Positions 34,307 to 44,599 of a stretch of 64,000 bases of DNA are shown in pieces. Position 1 is the stretch's first letter. Every line of letters begins with the position of its first letter. The notes beneath the pieces were generated by a model. The model had not been told where the DNA came from. It searched no databases and saw nothing but the letters and a program-made list of their open reading frames with translations. The position numbers were made by a program, and so were the translations under genes. This DNA is from Phyto melanocephala (lineage: Eukaryota; Arthropoda; Insecta; Diptera; Rhinophoridae): the NCBI GenBank assembly GCA_941918925.1, contig OW799237.1, forward strand, positions 3,205,201-3,269,200, written 5' to 3'.

Positions 34307-34632
34307 AATATTTTTTTTTGTTTTATATTTATTATATATATTTTAAATATTTTTTTTTTATTTTTTTTAATTTTTTTTTTTAAATATTTTTTTTTTTATT
34401 TTTTTTAATTTTTTTTTTAAATATTTTTTTTTAAATTTTTTTTTTTATTTTTTTTTAACATACATACGTAAATTTATAATTTTACAATGGGATGTTATTA
34501 TATATGTATGTTTTTTATATGTATGTACGTATATCATATGGAATGGTGATACAAACTACTGTTATTGCATGACTACACGTTGTGAAGGGTATATAAGATT
34601 CGGCACGGCCGAATATAGCGCTCTTACTTGTT
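33806..34632 (+). repeat. Hairpin-end dispersed repeat, longest plus-strand copy
   Basis: It starts with ATACCCTTCACACAGTG and a short inverted GGGTATA, and contains CGACCCCATAAAGTATATAT, GTCGATTAAGC, TGTCCGTGTGTATGTTGAAA and TCAACTTTTTGAAGCC. It ends GGGTATATAAGATTCGGC, then ACGGCCGAATATAGCGC and TCTTACTTG. The last part forms a perfect hairpin (ATTCGGC/GCCGAAT). Related copies are at 17837, 31504 and 43436. This type of sequence is abundant in calyptrate flies as far as I recall; the class is not known to me. Confidence 0.6.
34207..34460. repeat. Poly-T/AT low-complexity tract
   Basis: About 250 bp almost free of G and C, built from (T)8-10 runs separated by AA or TATT. It lies inside the hairpin-end repeat and follows a tRNA-like TGGTTAGAG ... 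CATCGAATCCC piece at 34175-34197. Confidence 0.7.
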
Positions 34633-34960
34633 TTACTATGAAATGGGGCACTAGTTGAGAGAATATTTTTTAATTTTTAATATCGAGCTTTTTGCTAAAC
34701 GAAGTGAATACGTTTGCTAATGCATTAAATATTAGCTTCCGCGCTCCTTAACAGAACTGGGATATGTAGAGTTTATGTGACAATTAGAACTCATAACAAA
34801 TAGTAGCCCTCAGTTGGAATAATTCTCATTATAAGACACTCACATTCATTATTATATAAATTAATTTATACATTTTTGAAACCAAACTATAAATTATTAA
34901 ACAACAAAAAAAAAAAGAAAAAAATCTAAATTAAATTTTTACATTTAAAAAAAACCAAAT

Positions 34961-34974
34961 ATTTAATGACATGT
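34961..34974 (+). repeat. 14-bp target-site duplication, left copy
   Basis: ATTTAATGACATGT, repeated exactly in direct orientation at 37373-37386. The two copies flank the Penelope-like composite. Confidence 0.8.
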
Positions 34975-35079
34975 ATTCAATATGTGTGTTGTTCGACCTT
35001 TTGTTGTAATTTTAATGTGAATGATTAGTTAAGCTCAAGGTCAGTTTTTTTATAATTTCCTTATTTATTTAAAAAATAT

Positions 35080-35119
35080 TTCCAATATTTCGAAATCCAA
35101 TGGATCTCATCTTCAGGGT
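35080..35119 (-). ncRNA. Hammerhead-ribozyme-like fold in PLE 3' UTR (minus copy)
   Basis: The minus strand reads CCCTGAAGATGAGATCC, a short loop, then GGATTTCGAAATATTGG. PLEs are known to carry hammerhead ribozymes with CUGAUGA and GAAA boxes around a short stem II. Here the stem ATCC/GGAT and CGAAA box are present, but the first box is CUGAAGAUGA, so the core is altered and activity is doubtful. Confidence 0.3.
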
Positions 35120-35219
35120 ACTACAATTATAGTTAACAAAAAATAAAAATAAAAACAAACATAATTTTAACATTAAATAAATACATATTGTCACACTGTC
35201 ATAAAACATCTAAACAAAA

Positions 35220-35251
<32 letters not shown>

Positions 35252-35318
35252 AATAAAAACTTACAAGAGTAACAATAATAAAAAACACGTCACACACGGT
35301 TTTACATTTAAAATTGCA

Positions 35319-36601
35319 CTAATTCCTTATTCTATTTTTGTTTATTATATGTCGATATTGTCTTGCTGAGCTCGTCTCTAAATCGCTCTTAAAATTCATT
35401 CGGTACTCTTTGTTTGTGTTTATTATATTTGACATTTCTAGTGTATAGCGTCTATGGTATTTTTCTTCCCTTTGCAATATCTCCACATTGTCGAAGTTTG
35501 GTGTGTGCCCTTTTTCTGCACAATGGGCTAGAAGTGCGGTTTTTTGTGTTAAAGTTTTATTTATATTTTTCAGGTCAGATTTATGTCCTGCTAATCTTGT
35601 CTTAAGTTTGTTTTTTGTTGTACCAACATATACCTTTTTACATACATTAGCCTCGTCACCATTACAACTTATTTTGTAAATCAAATTAGATTTTTCCATT
35701 TTATTCAGCTTACTTTTGGTGTTTGAAAAAAGTTGTCGTAAAGTGTTTTCCGATCTAGGTGCTATTTTATAGTTTTCTTTATCATAAATGTCAGATTTTT
35801 CAATCCTCTCGGATATTTGTGGAACATATGTCATTGATTTATACCATTTTTGGTTTCCATCTATTTTTTTGGTTTGTTTGTTTTGTACTTGTAAGAGTCT
35901 TTCAACAATATTGTCTGGGAATGCATTTTTCTTCAATATTTCTTTTATTTTCTTTATATTATCCTGGTGAAAAAGTTCATCACTTATAGTTAAAACTCTT
36001 TTTATTAAGTTGTTGGCGGTGTTCATAATAATGTTTTTTGGCTGGCACGAATAAAAGTTTATTATTCTACCTGACGATGTAGGTTTTTGATACCAGTCTG
36101 TTTTCAGTTTTTTACCCGATCTAATTACCAGGGTATCAAGGTATGGTAATTGCCCATTTATTTCTTGTTCCAAAGTGAATTTTATTTGTGTATGGAAGCG
36201 GTTCAACTCCTCTAGCATCCCATTTATGGCGTTGGTTTTTACAATACCAAAAAGGTCATCCACATATTTAGTTAGAATTTTTGGTTTACAGTCCAATCTT
36301 TGAATGCAAGTCTTCAAAAGTTCTTCCATCACGATATCAGCCACGATAGGGGACGCTGGTGATCCCATAGGCAACCCCTTCCTTTGTGTATAGATTTTGT
36401 CTTTATATTTAAAATAACGATTTTCTTTAATACAAAAAAAAAAATTTAATACAAATAAATCTTTGGGTATTGTTGTTAATTTCTCGATCTCCTCCCACTT
36501 ATCTTTGATCACGTCAATTGCAAAATCAACCGGTATGCTCGGAAAAAGCGATATTACGTCAAACGAAACTAATTTTTCGTCATCTTCTATTGCACAGTTA
36601 T
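35319..36601 (-). pseudogene. PLE reverse transcriptase with GIY-YIG endonuclease (5'-truncated)
   Basis: An open frame runs from the junction (about 36601) to a stop at 35319. Reverse-transcriptase blocks in order: LVSFDVISLFPSIP (motif A), QRKGLPMGSPASPIVADIVM (motif B), KYVDDLFGI (motif C with YVDD), then PYLDTLVIR and W-x-KPTSSGRIINFYS. The C-terminal GIY-YIG endonuclease follows: LIYKISCNG, VYVGTTKNKLKTRL-AGH, ALLAHCAEKGHTPNF. No internal stop is seen from motif A onward. The N-terminal domain and an ATG are absent; the apparent start at 36512 is a GTG inside the frame. PLE proteins copy element RNA at nicked targets. Confidence 0.85.
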
Positions 36602-36616
36602 TTACAGTTATTTATT

Positions 36617-37061
36617 TTACAATCTTAATATAATATCTGTGATAGAGAAACGAAGACTTAAACATGACGCGGCTTTTGCACCAAGAATTTATGGATTACC
36701 CAAGATCCATAAGGAAGGATTCCCACTTAGACCAATCTGTGCATCAGTCAACTCACCATCTAGTGAATTATGTAAGTTCTTAATGAATATCTTGAAGAAA
36801 CTAACTGTTGATTCAGAGTTTAATGTAAGGGATGCGGTGCAATTTAGGAGTAAGGTAAAAAAAAAAAAAGGGCACACACCAAACTTCGACAATGTGGAGA
36901 TATTGCAAAGGGAAGAAAAATACCATAGACGCTATACACTAGAAATGTTAAATATAATAAACACAAACAAAGAGTACCGAATGAATTTTAAGAGCGATTT
37001 AGAGACGAGCTCAGCAAGACAATATCGACATATAATAAACAAAAATAGAATAAGGAATTAG
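36617..37061 (+). pseudogene. PLE coding relic with internal deletion
   Basis: The plus-strand frame begins with the pre-motif-A region, APRIYGLPKIHKEGFPLRPI and SVNSPSSELCKFL, and runs to AVQFRSKV. It then jumps through an A-rich run straight to GHTPNFDNVEILQREEK and the same C-terminus as the minus copy. Everything from motif A to the GIY-YIG core, about 1 kb, is missing. The lost part is what the opposite copy keeps, so between them they cover most of the element. Confidence 0.85.
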
Positions 37062-37128
37062 TGCAATTTTAAATGTAAAACCGTGTGTGACGTGTTTTTT
37101 ATTATTGTTACTCTTGTAAGTTTTTATT

Positions 37129-37165
<37 letters not shown>

Positions 37166-37265
37166 CTGTTTAGATGTTTTATGACAGTGTGACAATATGT
37201 ATTTATTTAATGTTAAAATTATGTTTGTTTTTATTTTTATTTTTTGTTAACTATAATTGTAGTAC

Positions 37266-37305
37266 CCTGAAGATGAGATCCATTGGATTTCGAAATATTG
37301 GAAAT
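37266..37305 (+). ncRNA. Hammerhead-ribozyme-like fold in PLE 3' UTR (plus copy)
   Basis: Exact partner of the fold at 35080-35119, in the opposite arm: CCCTGAAGATGAGATCC then GGATTTCGAAATATTGG. Same reservation about the altered first core box. Confidence 0.3.
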
Positions 37306-37372
37306 ATTTTTTAAATAAATAAGGAAATTATAAAAAAACTGACCTTGAGCTTAACTAATCATTCACATTAAA

Positions 37373-37386
37373 ATTTAATGACATGT
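37373..37386 (+). repeat. 14-bp target-site duplication, right copy
   Basis: ATTTAATGACATGT, identical to 34961-34974. Confidence 0.8.
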
Positions 37387-38515
37387 TTGGATGCTCGTCG
37401 GTACGGGTTATCGCGGTTCAAAGTACGAGCACTTACGACATCATTGAAAAACAATTAGTGGGTATGGGTGAGAAAAAAAAATAAAAAACCAAAAAAATTT
37501 ATTTTATTTTTTTACACTTTAATATAGAAGATCAATTCCATTTTCTGTCATTACCCATATAGCTTAAAGTTATTTAAGAAATAATGGTGTAAAACACTAA
37601 AATCCATTTTATTCAAAACTATGATTTTTTTAAGATATGACCCTCTTGCCGCAAATGAGCAACTTGTTCATGCAAATCGTCTTAAAAACTGATTTATCAT
37701 CGTCCAAATTAAAAACAAAAAAATTATATATTTATGTCATTGGAAACGCTACATCTTCTAGTATACATACATGAAATGCTTCTGTACACACCCCTTTATT
37801 TCAAATAAGACTAAATATTAAAAAAAAAAAAAAAAAAAAAAGAAAACTTCAAAAAAAATGTTTTAAATATTTATGTGTGAATTTAATGTTTAAAATTTTT
37901 AGTTTCCCTTAAATCCATTTGAAAATCAACGTTGTGACAAAAGTGCGTGAGTGTGGATTGTCTTAAATATTTGAATATTTATCTTGAAAGTTTTTCTTTT
38001 TACCAAAAAAAAGTTCTTACGAAATTATTTTTCTGTTTAGTTTGTGCAATATTTACAAAACACACATACGGTGGAGATAATTAATAGTTGAAATGTTGCA
38101 TGAAATGCTGTACAATTTAATACATATTTACTTGTATGTGGTTTTAATTAAAACATTAAAAAGAAAAAAATTAATGTTGTAGCTAGAGGTAAAAATTATA
38201 TCAAATTGAAACGATGTTTTCAATTTAGTGCAACCACCACCATGCAGCAAATAAAGGGATAATCTGTAATTATTGTAGGCGCTTCTCACAACTCTATGGC
38301 AATCGATTTAAAAGTTTATTAAGTTTCGTATACTTTAAAGCAGGACAATTGCTGATGGCGCGTGGACATTTTTGATGCCAACGAAAGAGTAAAAGAGTAT
38401 TTCTTAATAGTTTTTAATGGCTTATTCGACTTTACTATGCTATTTTCGATAGTCTCGAAAAATGTTAAACAGTTATAGCCCTATTAGACACTATGTCGAA
38501 CTTGTAAACTTAAGT
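37387..38515. other. AT-rich intron sequence, nothing recognised
   Basis: No exon or classifiable repeat. A poly-A run lies at about 37822-37841. Confidence 0.5.
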
Positions 38516-38810
38516 AATTCAAATTGAAAATCCCCAAGGAAATCTATTACTCATAGATGAGGTTGGGATTATAGTTCTAGTAAATGTTATTCATTCCTTA
38601 AAGCGCACAACATTGCCAATTTGGGCATAGGTATCGTGCGTTTGGAAATTCATATTGAAAATCCCTAAGGATATCTATTACTCATAGATGAGTTTGAGAT
38701 TATAGTTTTAGTGAGGAATTTTTCATTAATTGAAGCGCACAACATGCCAATTTGGGCATTTTCCCATCAAAGGTTTTGGCTTTTAATGCCTCGCTTTTCA
38801 ACCTAACCTT
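38516..38810 (+). repeat. LINE 3' UTR with two 131-bp tandem units
   Basis: Units at 38516-38646 and 38647-38770 share TTGAAAATCCC(C/T)AAGGA, CTATTACTCATAGATGAG, AAGCGCACAACAT and GCCAATTTGGGCAT. The end reads TTTTCAACCTAACCTTGTGG. The LINE relic at 7484-8515 ends in one diverged unit of the same UTR, so both come from one LINE family. Confidence 0.65.
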
Positions 38811-38948
38811 GTGGCGTATACTTTATATGGGTATATGGAAATGGACCTCGCGTTACCTGCACAATAAAACAATATTTTCTACTTATTTCATTGTCCGTTC
38901 GTATATCTGTCCGTCTGTCTGTCTGTATGTATGTCACTCTGACAAAAA

Positions 38949-39314
38949 TGTTTAATCTTTGATAAGCAGTGGCAAACACACTCGCACGTTTTTCTGCTGC
39001 ATTAATGTTTTTAAAGAAAATCTTAAAAATGTAGCGTAAAATTTTTTGAAACAGTCTTCGCTTCTTATCTGTTGAATAAAGTTTAAAGATTCTGCCTTAA
39101 ACTCTAAACTTGCTGCATAAAAGCTCGGTCTAAGTTTAATCTTTGTTAAGCACTGGCAACACACACTCGCACGTTTTTCTGCTGCATCAATTTTTTTAAA
39201 GAAAACCTTTAAAATTTAACGTCAAAATATTTAAAACTGTTTTCGCTTATCTATTGAATAGAGTTTATAGATTCAGCCTTGAATTCTTAATTTGCTGCAT
39301 TAAAGCTCGGTCTA
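38949..39314 (+). repeat. 181-185-bp tandem duplication
   Basis: Two adjacent units, 38949-39133 and 39134-39314. Both contain GTTTAATCTTTG, CACTCGCACGTTTTTCTGCT, TGAATA(A/G)AGTTTA and end AAAGCTCGGTCTA. They differ by scattered substitutions and small indels. No coding sense was found in either strand. Confidence 0.7.
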
Positions 39315-39428
39315 GGTAAATATAAAAATATTCACATTCAAATATGGCCTGAATCATCAATATCAGCACGATGATTTACCCTAAAATGTGGACCAGTTGG
39401 ATTTGTCCTAGATTGCAGTTCGATATAA

Positions 39429-39695
39429 GACCTATTTCGAAATCCACATCTAGTCAAAGAGTTTAAAAAATGTTTAGATGATTGTAATGACTTTAAGGAA
39501 AGTGACATTAGATGCTCTTTTTTTAATATTTCGCTCAACCGAAATTATCAACATATCTTAAACAGACATCTTGAATTCATAAAAGATTCGGACTTCACTA
39601 ATTACCTGACAAATGTTGAAAGTTTCCCCTGTGATAAATTCATTTGGTTTAAGAAAAGTTTCTTGGAACACAAAAATTCAACTGACAATCTTTAA
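39429..39695 (+). other. Uninterrupted coding-like frame, family unknown
   Basis: Eighty-eight sense codons without an ATG start, ending in TAA at 39693. The translation includes DLFRNPHLVKEFKKCLDDCN, then HILNRHLEFIKDSDF and KFIWFKKSFLEHKN. Its residue mix (charged, with Cys, His, Trp) is more protein-like than chance frames in this DNA. I do not recognise the family. It could be part of the decayed hAT-like sequence just downstream (39.9-40.25 kb), but that is a guess from position. Confidence 0.35.
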
Positions 39696-39899
39696 AATAT
39701 TTCTTGCAATCTCAAGATAACAACAATGTATTATTCTACATGTCCTCTTGGGCCATTTGGAATATTTTCTTAAAAACTTGGTGATTTAAGCAAAGAACAA
39801 AAGAAATATTTTCACCAGTCACTGAAGTCTCTCGTTTGAACATGATCATAATTTTACTTAAAAGTGGTTTTGATACTTAGTTGGTTTATTACTAGTTAG

Positions 39900-40250
39900 A
39901 TTGCTCGAAAGACACTTTTTATAGGTAATCTTGTCGCAACAGCTGATCAGGAAGCATAATCTCAACATTTTTTGAATTCGCTGTGATCTTATTTATTTAT
40001 GCAGGGATGGAAAATGAGATTTTTTTCGGTATTGAACAATTAACTTAAGTGTACTTTTTTGATAACAAATGTACTAAATATATTTTTTTTCTGTTTTGCA
40101 CCCTTTGTCATGGGTTCATAAATATATTTATATCCTTTCTGGAATCAATTTTTTTCAACAGATTACGACAACTTTTCCATCCCTGATATACTAATTCACT
40201 TAACAGAAAACATCCGTTAAAATGAAGCGTTGTTGTATCAATTTGCCGTT
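39900..40250 (+). repeat. Fragment related to the hAT element at 55.5-56.4 kb
   Basis: CAGGGATGGAAAA at 40002 and TTTTCCATCCCTG ending 40185 are inverted repeats. The interior (GAGATTTT, TTTTCGGTATT, AGTGTACTTTTTTGAT) and the sequence to the right (AACAGAAAACATCC) match 56042-56265. Because similarity continues beyond the inverted repeats, this is likely a piece of a larger hAT family member. Confidence 0.5.
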
Positions 40251-42019
40251 GCATATACATACATGTATGAGTAAGACTCGAATATGCCTTGATTTCTGGT
40301 ATGATCTTCGTAATCGAATATAGAATTGAACCCCAAAACATTATCACTTTCAAAGAACAATACCAAAATTATTGGAACTTAAATATGATGACTGATTATT
40401 GCTATAGAATTTTAATTAGTACTTCGTACTTAAATAATATTTAACAACATTTTGTTTAAATTAATTTTGTGTTTAATACCATTGAAGTAGTTTCTATCAG
40501 ATCACAAAATATTTTACCAAGTTCTTATGAAATCCTAGCAGCTAAAGCTGCTGCTAAAAAATGGGCCGAGATGGATATTTATTTAAAATTAATCTGTTTT
40601 AGTTCAAGGAAACATCTTTGAATATTTTTTTTATTTTATTAACTGATTGTAATTCGAAACGTAAACATTATTTTTTATGTAAAACATATCATCTATTTTA
40701 TACATCAAATTTAATAGCGATTTTGCAATAATTGAAGAAATTACGTGACTAAAAACAAATTACATAAAATTTCTTTAAAATAAACATTTTCGAACATTAC
40801 AAAAAACAATAATAAGACTTTTTTTTTTTGAAATTTAGTTGTAGTTTATGGGCGGGACAGACGGCAGACATTCCAAATAAATTAACCCTTTTGTGTACCT
40901 TGAAAATAACACATTCACATTAAAACATAAATATTTTTATTTACACATCTGGCAAATTTTCAAATAAAGTAAAAAAAAAACATGCCTAAAGGCTATAAAA
41001 AGATACGTTTTCTTACAATAAAATGATTTTTTTTTTTTTGGATAATAAAAATTGGAAATTATTGTTCAAATAAAATAAAAAAAAATGAGCAAATTTTTTT
41101 CTAAAACACCTTTATTACAATTACAAAAATTTTTTTTTTATTTTGTTCTTAGAATTTTAATTTTGAAAATTGAAATGTAATTTTTTTTGTGTCAAAATTT
41201 TTAATGCACTTTTACTTAGTCATAAGAAATTTTTCAAAATTTCCTTTTACAACAGTTGAATTTCGAAATGCGTATTTAAATTTTTCTATGCACATGCAGT
41301 TCTATTAGAAATCTAAAATATTTTTTTCATTCTTTTTTTTTTAATTCACAATTTAATGTATTTTTTCGATTTTCTTTCTTTTGCGGTTTGTTGTGTCTGT
41401 GTTCAAAAATTTTCGTTTAAAAATTGCAAAACGCGTGCAAAATTATATTTGAAACCAAAACTAATAACAACAAAATAGACACACAAACGGCGATGACAAC
41501 GAAAAAAAGAACCGTTTAAAAATTATGAATAATTTTATTCTCGATTGCACACAAAATAAATGTTGTGAAAGCCACACGTTTAGCGGGCATACTGACTTTA
41601 ATCATTTGTGGCTAATAAAATGGCTAAATTATATAGCAGGCAAGCACCAAGAACAACAAAAACAAGAACTAGAAATTGTTTTCAAAACAAAACTTTTAAA
41701 AAAAGTGCAGATGTTCGAGAAAACCGAAATAAATACCAGAGCAAAACAAAACACAAGATAAAGGTAAATAATAACAAAAATAAATCTCTAACAAAGAGAA
41801 AAACATTTTCTAGAAAGAGCATATACGAAAAGGCTTTTAAAAAAAGTTTAACAAAGCTTTTTCCAAAGCTTTAAGGCAAAAGCTTTAACGGCTACACTTT
41901 TAATATTGTTCTGTAATTTTCCGTTATTTTAAAGCAGTGAGTTCTAACTTTGTATTGAACACTTTTTATATAAATAAACTTCTTATAAAGAATCGATAGA
42001 TAAAGTTCTCTACACATTT
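40251..42019. other. AT-rich intron sequence, nothing recognised
   Basis: Overlapping plus-strand frames at 41525-41874 are Lys/Thr/Asn-rich and have no family signature. No other feature. Confidence 0.5.
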
Positions 42020-42206
42020 GGTAAATTCACAAGGTGCCCGAAGTATTGTATTGTCATAAAGTCATGATTTTTCAAAATCTTAAAAAGACTTAATAGAATG
42101 CTCATCATAAACAATACGATAGTTTTAAGTAACTTTAAAATTTTTGTAAAATTGTGACAATATGACACTTAGGATTTTTTGTGAATACAACAATTATGTC
42201 TCAAAC
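42020..42206. mobile_element. MITE with GTATTCACAA ends (reversed copy of 5222)
   Basis: Left side: TTCACAAGGTGCCCGAAGTA, TTGTATTGTCATAAAGTCATG. Right side in reverse complement: TTGTATTCACAAAAAATCC, TAAGTGTCATATTGTCAC. The blocks line up with 5222-5399 read in the opposite direction. Confidence 0.6.
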
Positions 42207-42390
42207 AGTATTTAAATAAATTGTTTGATATTTTTAAACGTTGTGAAACAGAGTTGAAATAAATTGAGTTTTTCTTGCAGGGTTTTCTAAGGCCTTATGT
42301 CTTTATCAATAAGCTGCAATCGTTCGAGGCTCTCCAAGACAGCATGACCCAAATAAAATTAATAATACGGAATAGGTATAACATAGTTGC

Positions 42391-42486
42391 CAGTGTTCTG
42401 CATTCCGAGTGAAATTAAATCACTCGAAATTACCATTGTAGTATTATAACAACAATTTCATGGCAATTCGGAAAGTAGAACACAGG
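42391..42486. repeat. Short inverted repeat, possible hAT-type MITE
   Basis: CAGTGTTCTGCATTCCGA and, inverted, TCGGAAAGTAGAACACAGG bound about 96 bp. The CA-G-TG start is hAT-like, but no convincing 8-bp duplication is seen. Confidence 0.35.
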
Positions 42487-43435
42487 CGAGTATCTTTTTA
42501 CAGTGTTTAAAAAATTTCCAGCAATATTACAAAAAAAATTCTGTATTTGTAGAAAACTTTTGTTAAATTTTCTATTTTTATGTTAAATTTTTAATTAATT
42601 TTTAAATTCATAGAAATCGATTAAATACTCAAGCACATGGCATTAAAAACGATTGTTTACCACTGCCTTTAATCTTAAAGCTTTACAAAGAGACCAAAAG
42701 CTCTCATTCGCTCTCACATAGTATTTCATCTTTCTGTTTTTCTTTTTTAATTATCTTTTTTTAATTATATTATTAAAAAAAACACACATCGCCTTTATAA
42801 ATAAATTACTGAAAATTAATTTTTATGAGTATTTTCACATGCTTGTAAGATTTAATTAATTTTACAAAATTTTCTTTTTGAAAAATTCATACTGAATGAA
42901 TCTGACTACTTCTGGCTAACACATACATTCTATAAAAAATAAAAAATTATATTTCATCTTTTATACAAAAGACTATTGACATTCAGAAGAATTCTTCTTA
43001 TAATCGTTTTGGTATTTTATATGCAGCTCGTAAATTTTGCATAAATGTTTTGTGTTAAATACATATATGTAGTGAAAATTGTTTTTATTACTCATTGACG
43101 GGATGGGGTTACATGAAAAAATTAAAATATTATAAAGATTCTTTTTGCAAAAAACAAAATTATTAAAAAAATATTTTAATGTATTTAATTTCATAAGAAA
43201 AGATATAATTTAGTAGTGTTCAAAATGTATCCTTAAATTGTATGGAATAGATTTCTTCTATAGAAAAGTACTGCATACACCAGAGAACGGCATACTCATA
43301 GACTTTCTTGAATAATTAATTTTAAGGAAATTCTTGCTTATATTTAGTAAAAAAAAAGCACACTGTTCACAAAAATTAGCAGTGTGCTGTCGAATAGTTT
43401 TTTTTACTCAATTTCTAGTTCGTTTTTTACACATG
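42487..43435. other. AT-rich intron sequence, nothing recognised
   Basis: No features supported. Confidence 0.5.
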
Positions 43436-44590
43436 AACAAGTAAAAGCTCTATATTCGGCCTTTCCGAATTTGATAATACTCTCTACCACTTTGTTCATA
43501 AGTGTATAATGACGTCATCGTAGCTTAGCCTAGATTTTAGGTTTCATGTAATACGCCATTTTTTATAATTTCCGACGCCATCTTTGATTTTGAATTTTTA
43601 CATTCTACTAGTCATGCCCTTTCATTTGATACCAATGTTGTTGAGGTTAAAAAAATTTGCACTGCCATTTTTTTTCAGATGCCATCTTGGATTTGACACG
43701 TTTTAATTAGTTTACTACATTGTATTGGTTAAATCGTTTAATATGATACCAATATTGAGGGCGTTGAAGGGGACAAAGCCGTAACTACTATATTTGACTC
43801 ATATAATCGCCATTTAATCGGGGACGCCATCTTGGATTTTTTTCTTTTCATAGGTAATAGTCAAACCCTTTCATTTGAACCACATATAGACTCCCTCGGT
43901 TGTATAGAAACTGGAAAATATTTATTTTTGTTTGTAGCTTTCAGGAAAAACACCGAAGCAGTTGCACTTTGGTGCTTATATCTTAGTTGGTTTCAAACCG
44001 ATTTGTTAGTTTTTCTGAGAAATAATTTTTGAGATTGCGGCTTATAATCTGGTATCTTAAGGGTGGTCAAAAATTATTTAGGAGTTCGAAAAAAGGTGAC
44101 ATATATTTGAAAAAATTTATATGTTTTTTTCAAATAATTTTTGCTTATAACTTTGCTGATTAGTGACTAATTTGTACAAATTTTTTCATAAATGTCTCTC
44201 TCAAATCTGTAAATTAGAACAACTGTGTCTATAAATTATCCTAGGTCTAGAAAATTTTAATTTTTGTGGTAAAAATAAGCGAAAAAAACAGAGGCAGCCA
44301 TATTTATTTGCCCATATCTCAGAAGATTATGGAGAGATTATGCTGATTTCCAATACCGATCTGCTTCCGAATATTTGTAATATTTTGATACCTTACACAG
44401 GTATTGGCAATATCGACGGGCTTTAAGAACTTGATTTCAACATACACACGGACAGACGGATAATGCTTAATCGGCTCCCCTTTTCATAAGCTTTCAGATA
44501 ATATAAACTTTATGGGTTTGAAAAAGAATATTGTAGAAATTTCATACGGAATGACAACATATATATACTCTTACACTATGAGGGGTATAA
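43436..44590 (-). repeat. Hairpin-end dispersed repeat, long reversed copy with internal units
   Basis: The left end AACAAGTAAAAGCTCTATAT, then TTCGGCCTTTCCGAA, is the reverse of the end at 34599-34632. The right end contains ACTTGATTTCAACATACACA, ATAAGCTTTCAG and TATGAGGGGTATA. Near 43570-43830 the phrase GCCATCTT(T/G)GATTT recurs three times about 115-130 bp apart, each followed by a TTTGATACCAAT-like phrase. Confidence 0.6.
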
Positions 44591-44599
44591 AAATATTGT

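Larger units (their letters stand above)
34975..37372. mobile_element. Head-to-head Penelope-like retroelement composite
   Basis: Two partial copies of one Penelope-like element (PLE) face each other 5' to 5'. The minus-strand copy covers about 35008-36610, the plus-strand copy about 36617-37375. Their last roughly 500 bp (3' coding end, poly-A-like run, 3' UTR) form a long inverted repeat, 35008-35515 against 36868-37375. The whole is bounded by a perfect 14-bp direct repeat, so it appears to have entered as one insertion. About 34 bp at the left (34975-35007) belong to neither arm. Confidence 0.85.

Noticed and set aside
34207..34460. Poly-T tract as a CRISPR-like or satellite array
   Set aside because: No unit of fixed length and no spacers; simple low-complexity DNA in a eukaryotic contig.
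40002..40185. Stand-alone hAT MITE
   Set aside because: Similarity with the 56-kb element continues beyond the inverted repeats and no 8-bp duplication is seen, so it is more likely part of a larger element.
41525..41874. Two overlapping Lys/Thr-rich ORFs
   Set aside because: Composition follows A-rich DNA, no domain, no splice sites, no neighbour.
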